Part shown: piece after piece, positions 18,701 to 27,555 of the stretch
Layout: each line of letters starts with the position of its first letter
Numbering within the stretch: position 1 is the first letter of the stretch
Assembly: GCF_029338575.1 (NCBI RefSeq)
Contig: NZ_CP119993.1
Coordinates: forward strand, 744,001-808,000
From: Halomarina halobia
GTDB lineage: Archaea > Halobacteriota > Halobacteria > Halobacteriales > Haloarculaceae
Direction of reading: 5' to 3'
Length of the DNA: 64,000 nucleotides
Notes under the pieces: generated by a model
Told to the model about the DNA's origin: nothing
Database searches by the model: none
Seen by the model: only the letters and a program-made list of their open reading frames with translations
Program-made: the position numbers and the translations under genes

Positions 18701-19627
18701 CTCGCCGTTCTATCAGCTGCTTAACCGTTCCTCACGGCGCTTGTGCGGCTGTTCGATCAGATCCTCGCCGCCAAGCTCGTCTACCGTGTGAATCACGCCG
18801 ATTCGGGAGAATTCACTGGCGACCGGTACTGTTCGAATCCGGAGGTACCCCTGAGCAGTCGAAACGAGAGTGCAAACGATGTCGCCCTGGGTTATCCCTT
18901 TTCGACAGGCACCATCGCAGTGGTGAATGCGACCGTCTCACTCACGGCCGTTCGCGTGACAACCCGATACACCCACGCGTGCTTGTCCTCGATTTCATTC
19001 CTAGCCCTGCGTACGCGTGCTCACCAACGTCCTATTGTGCAGTGACGTGTCGGCGGAGCTGTGTCGTCACAGCCGTGAGTTGCTGCGTCGTGATCAGATC
19101 GCTCTCCGCCGCGGACCCGTTTCCGACCGGTTGATCAGGAGCGGCAGACGCTCATGGCTTGGCATCGGCGAGAGACGGCTATTGCAGTGTCTGCGGATGC
19201 GTCTCAGCGATGATCTGCTCTGCACTCTCGGTGAGAAGGGTTCGAACCTCGTCGGTGAGGCGATACCGCTAAGCGCGCGCGAGCACCGATCGATATGGAA
19301 TCTGGTCGCAATCGAAGCCGACTACAGTTGCGTGACTAGGCTGTGCGGTGAGTGTCCGGTGGAGCCGCGCGTAGCTGAACCTACGCAGCTATTTGAACGA
19401 ACAGAGCGTTCACGATCACGTCGAAGGGATATACACCGATGTGCCACGCGGGATACTGGTCGTCGGCTGCTGTCTTTGGAATGTCTGTGTCGGTGAGGGC
19501 GGCGAACAGGAGTGCTTCAGCGTTAAAGTGCTCCCGTACTTGTGTGTCGAGGTCGGCTGCGGAGGCGAGTGTGGCCGTGGACGCTGTTTCTGTGGGAGCA
19601 TATCTCGGGTACGTCGCGGTTGATAGT

Positions 19628-19709
19628 AACCTGCTCCTGCATTGGCTAGCACGTACTCACCCGGCCGACTGCCCCTGGTCCATGCATAACACCTCCGTAT
19701 TCGGAACTT
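19628..19709 (-). repeat. Degenerate repeat, first copy (zinc-ribbon-like remnant)
   Basis: About 82 bases resemble 20113-20198. The shared stretch includes GGCTAG.AC.TACTCA.CCGG.CGACTG and ends CGGAAC.T. On the minus strand both would encode a peptide ending GEYVLA or VEYVLA. In this copy the Cys pair of the partner is lost. Confidence 0.5.
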
Positions 19710-20112
19710 CTGCCCGATCAAAGTTGAGGCTACAACGGGTTTATCGGACCTGAAATGCGTGCTATCGGACGAATTTCTGAGCTAGGGCTGCTGCAAATCG
19801 ACTCCCAGACTCAATCTCTTGTCGAATTTTCAACTGGTCCGACGATTTCCTCGAGCCGCTCACAGCATTACCACTCAGAACTGGCTTTCTCTCGGTCTAA
19901 GAGATTGGTCATCCGATATTGGTCTCCTTCTTGAGTCGTGTGAGTGTATTGTCCGCCGTCACAATCGGTGAGTGCTCGTACTCTCCGGTCAGTCCGACCT
20001 GGGCGAGCAGATCGACTGCTCGTCAGATCGATTTCACCGTCAGGCACGAATCGCTCGAGCGGTTAGCCCACACCGTGATCGCATGCATTGAGAACACTAC
20101 TCTCAACTTCTG

Positions 20113-20198
20113 AACCTACTGCTCGTACAGTGGCTAGAACATACTCAACCGGTCGACTGTCCTCCGATTCACGCAGGATACCCCCGCATTCGGAACAT
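20113..20198 (-). repeat. Degenerate repeat, second copy (zinc-ribbon-like remnant)
   Basis: The minus strand reads CSECGGILRESEDSRPVEYV, which has a CxxC knuckle like small haloarchaeal zinc-ribbon proteins. There is no clear start or complete ribbon, so this is a fragment. Confidence 0.45.
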
Positions 20199-20417
20199 CT
20201 GACCAGCAGGGCATTAGATGAGAAAGTCGGCTAAACGATAGTTTAGGGAGTAACAACTAAAGACGGTCAGCATCGCACTTTGCGAGCATCGGCTCGGTCC
20301 GATCGGTCACTGATGACGCGACGAAGATCCCCCGGCCGGTCTTGGTGGTCCGCTCACTCTCGGCAGTCGAAAGCTGTCGGTGCTAAGTAAAACCTCGATC
20401 GCGACGGTAGGGAATTT

Positions 20418-20434
20418 GTTCGTGACCTACGAAC
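20418..20434. promoter_or_regulatory. GTTCGY-N5-RCGAAC palindrome, site 1
   Basis: The sequence is GTTCGTGACCTACGAAC. It is one of eight 17-bp palindromes confined to 20.4-44.0 kb. It lies 93 bases before a second palindrome (20527-20546), an arrangement repeated near 40.9-41.0 kb. Confidence 0.65.
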
Positions 20435-20526
20435 ACCTCCTTCGCTATCGCCAATTCGAGACGACGGGCCATACTGCCCAGTCATGGGAAATCGTTCCGT
20501 TGGCTATCGTTCCATCGCACTCTGAA

Positions 20527-20546
20527 TAACAAATATAGCCTTGTTA
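20527..20546. promoter_or_regulatory. TAACAA-N8-TTGTTA palindrome
   Basis: Perfect 6-bp arms are spaced by ATATAGCC, which also contains a TATA-like core. A near copy with one mismatch occurs at 40994-41013, at almost the same distance from a GTTCGY-type site. Confidence 0.5.
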
Positions 20547-20670
20547 TGGCAGTCTTCGACGGCGCGGTGAGTATCGTGGGCGTATTCAGATTCACTGATT
20601 TAGGGCGCTTCGTCGCCTGTCTCGGCCCCGTATCCGCGTTCCAGGGGTAGAGCCACAAGCCACGAACTCC

Positions 20671-20687
20671 GTTCGTGAGTCACGAAC
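20671..20687. promoter_or_regulatory. GTTCGY-N5-RCGAAC palindrome, site 2
   Basis: The sequence is GTTCGTGAGTCACGAAC. It lies 13 bases after the stop of the minus-strand aldo/keto reductase gene. An extra half-site precedes it at 20661-20667. Confidence 0.6.
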
Positions 20688-20699
20688 GCATCCTTCAGT

Positions 20700-21506
20700 T
20701 TACCACTCCATCCAGTTAGGATCTTCACACCGAACCGTCCATTCAATAGACGCTATCGTCTCCATGTCCTCTTCGTCGAGTTCGAGATCCCGCGCGGCGA
20801 GGTTGACCCGAATGTGCTCCTCGCTACTGGTCCGCGGGATAGCGGCCACGCCGTCCTGAGCGAGGAGCCAGGCGAGGCTGACCGCCGCAGGGGCCGTCTC
20901 ATGTTTCTCCGCGACGTCCTGAAGTTCGGGGACATCGAAGACCTTTCCCTGTGCGAGCGGCGAATAGGCGACAGCGTACATATCGTTGTCGCGGAGGTGG
21001 GACCGAAGCTCCTCCTGCTGGAGCAGCGGGTGAATCTCTACCTGGTTCGCGTACAAGGGGATGTCAATGAGATCACACGCGTGGTCGACGTCCTCGATGG
21101 TGTAGTTGCTCACGCCGAGTCGCTCGACTCTACCGTCCTCGACGAACCCCTCGAGGACCGGGAGTACGGTGTCGATGTCGTCGCGGCCACGCGGCCAGTG
21201 GTGGTATAGCAGGTCGATGGTGTCCACGCCGAGTCGGTCCAGGCTTTCCTCGACAGCGCTCCTGACGTACTCGGGCGTCTTCTCCGGTTCCTCGAAGTGA
21301 GCGACCTTCGTCGCGACGAAGAGGTCTTCGCGGTCCACGGACGCCTGATCGAGAGCGTCACCGACTTCCGACTCGTTCTCGTAGAGCCGAGCGGTGTCTA
21401 CGTGCCGGAACCCCGCCTCGATAGCTGTCTCGATGGTCGCCGTTCCGTCTTCACCTGTGAGGCTGTACGTCCCGAAACCAAGCCTGTAGTTGTCGTTTTC
21501 GAACAC
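20700..21506 (-). CDS. Aldo/keto reductase
   Basis: This 268-residue (alpha/beta)8 NAD(P)H-dependent reductase has the catalytic tetrad visible as GFRHVDTARLYENE (Asp and Tyr), FVATKVAHFEE (Lys) and LLYHHWPRG (His). It reduces aldehydes or ketones to alcohols, or acts in reverse on sugars. The frame is open 22 codons further upstream, but GTG 21506 is preferred. A TATA-like CTATTTTTT on the minus strand lies 24-32 bases before it, and the protein then starts just before the first strand, as AKRs do. It sits at the edge of the catabolic cluster, bracketed by GTTCGY palindromes, and likely handles a pathway aldehyde. Confidence 0.87.
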   Translation of the reverse strand: MFENDNYRLGFGTYSLTGEDGTATIETAIEAGFRHVDTARLYENESEVGDALDQASVDREDLFVATKVAHFEEPEKTPEYVRSAVEESLDRLGVDTIDLLYHHWPRGRDDIDTVLPVLEGFVEDGRVERLGVSNYTIEDVDHACDLIDIPLYANQVEIHPLLQQEELRSHLRDNDMYAVAYSPLAQGKVFDVPELQDVAEKHETAPAAVSLAWLLAQDGVAAIPRTSSEEHIRVNLAARDLELDEEDMETIASIEWTVRCEDPNWMEW

Positions 21507-21633
21507 GCGTACGAGTTCGTGGGGGCCGAAAAAATAGCTATTGGTCCGCCACTGTCGTCCGTTAGCGGTCACTGCTCTGCCGTGAATCGCTCCTATCTCT
21601 GATCTGATGGTCGGATCCTGCTCACAGCACCGT

Positions 21634-22330
21634 TCAGTCGTCGACTTCGAGTAATTCGAGCCGTCGTAGGTGCTCGAAGCTCTGGGTGTGGTGGTAGAGC
21701 GTCGTTGGGTCCCCAGTGAGTCGTTTCCACATATCCCAGTGGTTCGAGAGAAGTCGATCGGTCCGGAGGCCGCCGCGATCTTGACGAACTCGTTCTCGTC
21801 GTTGTACTACTTGGTGAGCTTCTGTTCGCCCGTCTCGTGGACGGGCGTTCCCCCGACCGTGCCGTACGCGAGGCCCGCGAGATCGATGTCGTATCGCTCG
21901 CCGATCCCGGTGATCTCCAAGGGGGCTTCGAGTCGCCGCCGTAGAAGAACGCCCCCACGTCGTCCTCGAATACGTACGACGCCGGGTGCTCGGCGTCTGG
22001 GTCGTACGCCGGTTCGGCACGGACGGCGAACTTACCGATGTCGACCGTCCACCCCTCCTCGACCGACTCGAACTGTCCCTCCTCGATGTCGTAATCGGTT
22101 GGCTACACCTCCCTAATGCGTGCCACCTTGATGCCCACAGGCGGGCCGTACAGGTTTGTGTGGGTTCCGGCCACCAGTGGCCTCCTGTGACGGCTCGTGA
22201 ATGTGATCGACGCGTTCGTGTGTCGCGAACACCCCACAGACCGACTCGGCATCCTCCGGGGCGGACGGGACGGGGAGTCATCAGGATCGTCCGTGACGGA
22301 TCTCCTGGATGTTCCGACCGATGAGGCAGA
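21634..22330 (-). pseudogene. Decayed gene of unrecognised family
   Basis: On the minus strand one can follow protein-like segments across at least two frames and internal stops: VCGVFATHERVDHIHEP, GQFESVEEGWTVDIGKFAV, EDDVGAFFYGGDSKPP, GLAYGTVGGTPVHETGEQKL and HWDMWKRLTGDPTTLYHH, ending at TGA 21634-21636. Acidic haloarchaeal composition shows that it was once coding. Frameshifts and a TAG interrupt it, and I do not recognise the family. It lies between the aldo/keto reductase and the MmsA gene. Confidence 0.65.
22214..22230. promoter_or_regulatory. GTTCGY-N5-RCGAAC palindrome, site 3
   Basis: The sequence is GTTCGTGTGTCGCGAAC. It is 152 bases upstream of the MmsA start and inside the decayed gene. 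It could be a coincidental match, but all ten fixed positions agree. Confidence 0.45.
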
Positions 22331-22381
22331 ACCTCGGTGCGCCGTAACACATATATTCAGCCGTCCAGAGAAATAAACTGT

Positions 22382-23875
22382 ATGACGAGTCAGCACGAGG
22401 AGGTAGTAGCGACTACTACCCCTGATACGGTTCGGAACTACGTTGGCGGTGGCTGGACGACGATAGACGGCGAGACCCACCCCGTCGTCGACCCGGCGAC
22501 CGTCGAGGACCTCGCGGAGATCACCTACACGTCCGCGGACGACGTCGATGCCGCGGTCGGCACCGCACACGAGGCCTTCGAGGAGTGGCGGCGCACCCCG
22601 CCAGTCGAGCGCTCGCAGTACCTCTTCGACCTGAAGGGGGAACTCGAAGCGCGCGCCGACGACATCGCCGAGGCGCTGAGTCGCGAACACGGCAAGACCG
22701 TCGGTGAAGCGCGCGGTGAAGTCCGCCGGGGTATCGAGAACGTGGAAGTCGCGGCGGGCATCCCGAACATGCTCCGGGAGGGCAGCGGAATCGTCGAGGA
22801 CGTCGCCAGCGGCATGGACGAATCGGCCGTTCGCCAACCGCTGGGCGTGTTCGCGGCCGTCGTTCCGTTCAACTTCCCGGCGATGATCCCCCTGTGGTTC
22901 CTCCCGTATGCCGTCGCGACGGGCAACACCTTCATCCTGAAGCCGAGCGAGCGCGTCCCGCTGAGTTCGCAGCTCATCTTCGAGGCCGTCGACGCCGTCG
23001 ACTTCCCCGACGGGGTCGTCAACCTCGTCAACGGCGGCAAGGAGACGGTGACCGCACTGCTCGAACACGAGGACATCGAGGGAATTTCGTTCGTCGGGAG
23101 TTCGAGCGTCGCGCGCCACGTCTACGAGACGGCTGCTACGTCCGGCAAACGCGTTCAGGCCCAGGGCGGCGCGAAGAACTACGCCGTCGTGACCGAGAGC
23201 GCCGTCCTCGACCGTGCGGTGCCGAACGTCCTCGGATCGGTCTACGGGAACGCCGGCCAGCGCTGTCTGGCCAACGACGTGGTCGTCGGCGTCGGCGACG
23301 TCTACGATGACCTACGCGAACGCCTCGTCGAGGGTGCGGAGGACCTGACCGTCGGCGTCGGCCTCGACGAGGAGACCGACATCGGCCCGGTCATCACGCC
23401 CGAGTCGCGCGACCGGATCGACGAGATGGTCGACGAGGCCGTCGCAGAGGGCGCCGAACTCGTCCTCGACGAACGCGACTTCGAACATCCCGAGTACCCC
23501 GAGGGGAACTTTATGGGGCCGGTCCTCCTCGAGGGCGTTACCAGCGAGATGGCCATCGCCCAGGAGGAGATCTTCGGTCCGGTACTCTGTCTCGCCTCGA
23601 CGGACGACCTTGAGGGTGCCATCGAGATGGTCAACGCGACCGACTACGGCAACGCCTCAACGATCTACACCGAGCGAGGGGGCGAGGCCCGTCAGTACCG
23701 CTACGAGGTCGATGCGGGCAACATCGGCGTGAACGTCGGCGTCTGTGCGCCGATGGGCTTTTTCCACTTCGGGGGTCGGAAAGCCTCGTTCTTCGGTGAT
23801 CTGCACGCCCAGGGCGAGGACGCGATCGACTTCTATACGGAGAAGACCATCGAGATCGAACGCTGGTTCAGCTAA
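22382..23875 (+). CDS. MmsA-like (methyl)malonate-semialdehyde / CoA-acylating aldehyde dehydrogenase
   Basis: This 497-residue ALDH-superfamily enzyme oxidises an aldehyde with NAD+, in the MmsA group forming a CoA ester. Group hallmarks are GVFAAVVPFNFPAMIPLWFLP, the nucleophile Cys in NAGQRCLA, and the C-terminal PMGFFHFGGRKASFFGDLHAQG. A TATA-like ACATATATTC (about 22349-22357) sits 25-33 bases before ATG 22382. MmsA homologues serve valine degradation and, as IolA, the end of inositol degradation. Close to IolE-, IolG- and IolD-like genes, the second role fits, but it could also oxidise the aldehyde from the adjacent aldolase. Confidence 0.87.
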   Translation: MTSQHEEVVATTTPDTVRNYVGGGWTTIDGETHPVVDPATVEDLAEITYTSADDVDAAVGTAHEAFEEWRRTPPVERSQYLFDLKGELEARADDIAEALSREHGKTVGEARGEVRRGIENVEVAAGIPNMLREGSGIVEDVASGMDESAVRQPLGVFAAVVPFNFPAMIPLWFLPYAVATGNTFILKPSERVPLSSQLIFEAVDAVDFPDGVVNLVNGGKETVTALLEHEDIEGISFVGSSSVARHVYETAATSGKRVQAQGGAKNYAVVTESAVLDRAVPNVLGSVYGNAGQRCLANDVVVGVGDVYDDLRERLVEGAEDLTVGVGLDEETDIGPVITPESRDRIDEMVDEAVAEGAELVLDERDFEHPEYPEGNFMGPVLLEGVTSEMAIAQEEIFGPVLCLASTDDLEGAIEMVNATDYGNASTIYTERGGEARQYRYEVDAGNIGVNVGVCAPMGFFHFGGRKASFFGDLHAQGEDAIDFYTEKTIEIERWFS

Positions 23876-23959
23876 CACGGACGAGCCTCCTCTCTCGGCT
23901 CTCGCATAGCTCACCGCTATAGGACTGACAGGAAAATACGGTCGCTGCTACTGCCGGTT

Positions 23960-24748
23960 CTATTGCGTCTTGTGCTGTGTCGCTACTGCCTGGTCGTAGA
24001 TCTCGCGGGCCTCACGGTTCGCAGTCGAGAGCGTCGCCGTATCCTTGCCGACGATGAGGAAGTCGAACCCCCGCTGGATGCGGTCCGTGACGTCGTCGGT
24101 GTTGACCGTCAGCGTCCCGACGGCGATTCTAGCGTTTCGGGCGGCCTGGATGACCCGGTCCATCGCGTCGGCGAGTTCCTGTGGGTTCTCCTGACCGAAG
24201 ACGCCGAGCGCGCCGGACATGTCGGCGGGGCCGACGAACAACGCGTCGATGCCCCCGACGGCGGCGATCTCCTCGGCGTTCTCCAACCCGGCTTTGCTCT
24301 CGATCTGTGCGATAGTAGTGAACGAGCCGTTGGCGTTCTCGACGTACTCGGTAAAGCTGTCACCGTACTCGGCGGCGCGCCCGGAGGCGATGCCCCGAGT
24401 GCCCTCTGGCGGGTAGCGCATCGCCTCGACGAGGTTTCGCGCCTCCTCGGCGGTATCGATCATCGGAACCATCACGCCATCGATACCGATGTCGAGCACG
24501 CGTTTCAGGCGGACTGGGTCGTTCCACGGGATGCGGACGACGGTGTCTGTGGGGCTGTCGATCGCTTCGACGGCCCGCGCCATGTTCTCGACGGTTTCGA
24601 GGGAGATGGTCGTGTGCTCGGTGTCGATGAGGACGAAGTCGACGGCGGACGAGGCACTGACCTCGGCGATAGCCGGGTGACCGACTGACAGCCACGTCCC
24701 CATCGGATACGTTTCTTTTTCGAGTGCGGTTTTCAGGTTCGTGTTCAT
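23960..24748 (-). CDS. HpcH/HpaI-family 2-keto-3-deoxy-acid aldolase
   Basis: This 262-residue class II pyruvate-type aldolase cleaves 2-keto-3-deoxy sugar acids (or 4-hydroxy-2-oxo acids) to pyruvate plus an aldehyde. Family features are DFVLIDTEHTTIS, VVRIPWNDPVRLKRVLDIG, the PPEGTRG loop, the metal-binding Glu of AQIESKAGLENAEEI and the Asp of FVGPADMSG. The start is ATG 24748, since the 12 residues upstream are non-homologous. Upstream lie two palindromes that may regulate it. With the enolase-type dehydratase at 26284 it would make a dehydrate-then-cleave route. Its product aldehyde could go to MmsA or the aldo/keto reductase. Confidence 0.87.
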   Translation of the reverse strand: MNTNLKTALEKETYPMGTWLSVGHPAIAEVSASSAVDFVLIDTEHTTISLETVENMARAVEAIDSPTDTVVRIPWNDPVRLKRVLDIGIDGVMVPMIDTAEEARNLVEAMRYPPEGTRGIASGRAAEYGDSFTEYVENANGSFTTIAQIESKAGLENAEEIAAVGGIDALFVGPADMSGALGVFGQENPQELADAMDRVIQAARNARIAVGTLTVNTDDVTDRIQRGFDFLIVGKDTATLSTANREAREIYDQAVATQHKTQ

Positions 24749-24780
24749 GGTTGATGTGGTCGTTCGCTTGCCCGGGCTCA

Positions 24781-24797
24781 CCACTGGATTCCAGTGG
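24781..24797. promoter_or_regulatory. Palindrome CCACTGGA-T-TCCAGTGG
   Basis: This perfect 8-bp inverted repeat with a one-base centre lies 33 bases upstream of the aldolase start on its transcribed side. It could be an operator. Confidence 0.45.
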
Positions 24798-24837
24798 CGG
24801 TGCTCTGTCCGAGCGGTTACCAGTCACGTTGGCTTGT

Positions 24838-24856
24838 GTGAGCGATATTCACTCAC
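24838..24856. promoter_or_regulatory. Palindrome GTGAGCGATATTCACTCAC
   Basis: Seven of nine base pairs match around a central A, next to an A-rich stretch (AATAAAAA) that reads as a TATA-like element on the minus strand. It is a likely second element of the aldolase promoter region, which may have a leader of about 90 bases. Confidence 0.4.
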
Positions 24857-24968
24857 CCGCAATAAAAACACGGGTCGAAGTAAGCATCCTCCGGTTCTCC
24901 CTATTCCGACTAGTGTACTTCCCCTTCCGAGGACCGACACACCTACAAACCGATGTCGGATTCGGACG

Positions 24969-26123
24969 CTACACGTCGATAAGGACCTTCCCGTCGACCC
25001 GCTCCGCAGCCTTCTCCACTGCCTTATCCGCCTGCGAGAGCGGAAACGTCGACGTGACGAGCGGGAGGTTATCCAGCCGACCGGCGCTCATCAGCCGAAT
25101 TACGCGCGGGTAAATCTCCCGGCCAGTGTGTCCCTCGGAGCCGTACATCTGTGCGCTGGCCCCCTGGTACTTTCGAGTGTCGAGTTCAGGAGCGCTGCTC
25201 GCGTTGCTGATGTGGACGACGTTGGCCTCTTCAGCGAGCGTCTTCTCGATGACTGGATACGTCTGTCGCACCGCGCCTGCCGTCTCGAGGTGTACGTCTG
25301 CACCCCGACCGTGGGTGAGTTCGTCGATCTTCTCGACGGGATCGACCTCGAAGGGGTCGTACACGTGTTCGAACCCGATACTCCGGGCGATCTCTCGACG
25401 TTCGGCCGACGGCTCGAACCCGATGACCTTCCCGGCACCCGCAGCGCGCGAGACGTTCATTCCGGTGAGCCCGATGGGGCCGGTTCCGTGGTAGACGTGG
25501 TGGTCCCCGGGCCAGATCCCGTCGGCCCGTCCGAACATCCCGTGGTAGGTGATGGTGCTCGGTTCTATCGTCGCAGCCGCTCGCAGGAGGTCATCCTCGT
25601 CGTCGTACGCGTCGGCCAGCGGTTCGACGCTCCACAGTATCTTCTCCGGAACAACGAGGTATTCGGCGAACGCGCCCGGAATCGTGAACCCCACCTGTTC
25701 GAAGTTCTCGCAATGACCGTGGAACCCACGCCGGCACTGCTGGCAGCGACCACAGTACTCAACGACCTCCGACGTGACCGGTTCGCCCACCTCGAATAGG
25801 TCTGCGTCGTCCCCCGTCTCGGCGACGGTCCCCGAGAACTCGTGGCCGGTGATATTCGGGAACTGGGTGTACGCCGAGTAGTGCATGTATCCTTCGTCGT
25901 CCGTTCCGATCATCGAGCAATCGCTCCCGCAAACGCCGGCGTACTCGACTCTCACGAGGACCTCGTTAGCTGCCGGTTCGGGCCGCTCCGTATCCTCAAC
26001 GTTTAGCTCCGGGTGTTGCCAGACCTTCGAACTGTTGTGTGCCTTTCTGGTTTCCTGTTCGCTCTTCGTGAGGTCATAGTCGGGATGCGGGTTCCATTCC
26101 GCATCGACCACTAGCGCCTTCAT
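24969..26123 (-). CDS. Zinc-dependent alcohol dehydrogenase, possibly IolM-like
   Basis: This 384-residue medium-chain dehydrogenase has catalytic zinc ligands in AGVCGSDCSM and GHEFSG, and the structural zinc cluster in EYCGRCQQCRRGFHGHCENF. The Rossmann segment is GTGPIGLTGMNVSRAAGAGKVIG. The long N-terminus (WNPHPDYDLTKSEQETRKAH) and the segment TDDEGYMHYSAYTQFP recall scyllo-inosose 3-dehydrogenase (IolM) of Thermotoga as I remember it. A minus-strand TATA (TTTATACAC, about 26156-26163) precedes it. The gene is divergent from the dehydratase at 26284. The polyol/cyclitol role is an inference; the enzyme class is secure. Confidence 0.85.
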   Translation of the reverse strand: MKALVVDAEWNPHPDYDLTKSEQETRKAHNSSKVWQHPELNVEDTERPEPAANEVLVRVEYAGVCGSDCSMIGTDDEGYMHYSAYTQFPNITGHEFSGTVAETGDDADLFEVGEPVTSEVVEYCGRCQQCRRGFHGHCENFEQVGFTIPGAFAEYLVVPEKILWSVEPLADAYDDEDDLLRAAATIEPSTITYHGMFGRADGIWPGDHHVYHGTGPIGLTGMNVSRAAGAGKVIGFEPSAERREIARSIGFEHVYDPFEVDPVEKIDELTHGRGADVHLETAGAVRQTYPVIEKTLAEEANVVHISNASSAPELDTRKYQGASAQMYGSEGHTGREIYPRVIRLMSAGRLDNLPLVTSTFPLSQADKAVEKAAERVDGKVLIDV

Positions 26124-26230
26124 GGTGGTTCGCTAGCTCCTTTAGTTCGATTGTGTATAAAGATGTGGGAGGGATACAGGAATAGTAAGGAACCGCCGAT
26201 AGGAGTCGACGCGGCCCGTTCACCCCAACG

Positions 26231-26238
26231 TATAAATC
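26231..26238 (+). promoter_or_regulatory. TATA box of the dehydratase gene
   Basis: TATAAATC lies about 50 bases before ATG 26284, which implies a short leader of roughly 25 bases. The divergent dehydrogenase promoter lies about 70 bases away. Confidence 0.5.
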
Positions 26239-26283
26239 GTGTTCCTCGTAACTACTCACCGTCGAACCACGGAGGGAACACCA

Positions 26284-27516
26284 ATGTACGAAGACTTCGC
26301 TTCCGACCTCGCCGTCACGATGTGGGCCGATTTCGACGAAACGCCCGCCCGTGACGGTCCGACCGTATCGATCGCTGATCTCTCGACCGTCGTCGTCGAC
26401 GGGAACTTCCCCTGGACCATCGTCACTGTCGAAACGGAAGACGGGACTGTGGGGGTCGGCGAGTGTTATCCCTCGCCGGGCGTCCACGAGATCATCACCG
26501 ACTACCTGCAACCAGTCCTCGAAGGCGAGAACCCGACGGACGTCGAGCGCCTGTACAACCTCATGCGTGCGAGCCTCTCGGGGCGCGGCTCCCAGCAGGG
26601 GGTCGGGACCATCGCGATCAGCGGCGTCGAGATCGCCCTCTGGGATCTGACCGGGAAACTACTCGACCAGCCGGTCTACCAACTGCTCGGTGGGAAGATG
26701 CGCGAGTCGGTGCTGGTGTACGCCGACTGCCACGCCGGGGAGGCGATGGTCTCCTCCGCACAGGAGGGCCAGGAGCAGGAGACCTACCAGCCCGAGGCGT
26801 ACGCACAGGCCGCCCGCGCCGCCGTCGACGACGGGTTCGACGTGGTCAAGTTCGACCTCGACGTCCCCTCCGGTCGGTCCCAGAACCGCAAGTCGCGGCA
26901 CTTCGACGGTCCGGAAATCGAGCACAAGCGTGACATCGTCGCGGCGGTCACCGAGGAGATCGGCGACGACGCGGAGGTGGCGGTGGACCTCCACTGGAAC
27001 TTCAGTCCGGAGACGGCGACCCGCCTCTGTCGGGCTATCGAGGGGTACGGCCTCGCGTGGGTCGAGGATCCGTTGCCGCCGGAGAACGCGGATGCGATGA
27101 CGGCACTCGCGAACCGCGTGGACGTCCCCATCCTCACCGGGGAGAACTGCTACGGCCGCCACGGCTTTCGCGACCTCATTGAGGGACAGGGCGTCTCGTT
27201 CCTCGCGCCGGACGTCCCGAAGGTCGGCGGCATCGCCGAGACGAAGAAGATCGCCGACATGGCCGAGACGTACTACCAGACGCTCGTCCCGCACAACATC
27301 GGTAGCCCAGTCGCGACCGTTGCCACCGCCCACGTCGGCGCGACGGTGCCGAACTTCTACGGGCTGGAGTACCACGCCCGCGAAGTCCCATGGTGGGAGG
27401 ACCTCCTTGTGCAGGAGGTACCACTCATTCAGGACGGCCGTATCGAGATTCCCGACTCCCCGGGTCTCGGTATCGAACTCGACTGGGACGCCGTCGAAGC
27501 ACACCGAAAGGAGTAG
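26284..27516 (+). CDS. Enolase-superfamily sugar-acid dehydratase (galactonate/mannonate type)
   Basis: This 410-residue mandelate racemase/muconate lactonizing family protein has an N-terminal capping domain, then the barrel with VAVDLHWNFS (metal Asp with catalytic His), WVEDPLPPEN (Glu), ILTGENCYGRHGF (Glu) and VPHNIGSPVAT (His). The D-x-H and HNIGSP pattern is that of acid-sugar dehydratases such as galactonate dehydratase, which remove water from aldonates to give 2-keto-3-deoxy acids. The start at ATG 26284 begins the recognisable domain. A GTTCGY palindrome follows 23 bases after the stop. It probably feeds the HpcH/HpaI aldolase; the exact aldonate is unknown. Confidence 0.88.
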   Translation: MYEDFASDLAVTMWADFDETPARDGPTVSIADLSTVVVDGNFPWTIVTVETEDGTVGVGECYPSPGVHEIITDYLQPVLEGENPTDVERLYNLMRASLSGRGSQQGVGTIAISGVEIALWDLTGKLLDQPVYQLLGGKMRESVLVYADCHAGEAMVSSAQEGQEQETYQPEAYAQAARAAVDDGFDVVKFDLDVPSGRSQNRKSRHFDGPEIEHKRDIVAAVTEEIGDDAEVAVDLHWNFSPETATRLCRAIEGYGLAWVEDPLPPENADAMTALANRVDVPILTGENCYGRHGFRDLIEGQGVSFLAPDVPKVGGIAETKKIADMAETYYQTLVPHNIGSPVATVATAHVGATVPNFYGLEYHAREVPWWEDLLVQEVPLIQDGRIEIPDSPGLGIELDWDAVEAHRKE

Positions 27517-27538
27517 TGAGCTACTCCAGTCACCGCCC

Positions 27539-27555
27539 GTTCGTGACTGCCGAAC
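27539..27555. promoter_or_regulatory. GTTCGY-N5-RCGAAC palindrome, site 4 (one arm mismatch)
   Basis: The sequence is GTTCGTGACTGCCGAAC. It has one deviation from the consensus (CCGAAC). It lies between the dehydratase and the decayed Gfo/Idh gene. Confidence 0.5.

Larger units (their letters stand above)
18701..20417. other. Decayed gene-poor stretch with short degenerate repeats
   Basis: No intact gene can be supported. On the minus strand a frame near 19190-19275 reads RYRLTDEVRTLLTE, which recalls the end of a winged-helix domain, but it is not continuous. Two copies of a short degenerate zinc-ribbon-like fragment are listed separately. A small inverted repeat, CTAAAC-GATA-GTTTAG, sits at 20231-20246. 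Confidence 0.45.

Noticed and set aside
18820..18860. A TTCGAATCC stretch that looks like a tRNA T-loop
   Set aside because: No acceptor stem, anticodon arm or D-arm could be folded around it, and no other tRNA-like signal was found.
20231..20246. CTAAAC-GATA-GTTTAG as an operator
   Set aside because: The arms are only six bases, it is not repeated in the window, and it lies in decayed DNA; it is noted only in passing.
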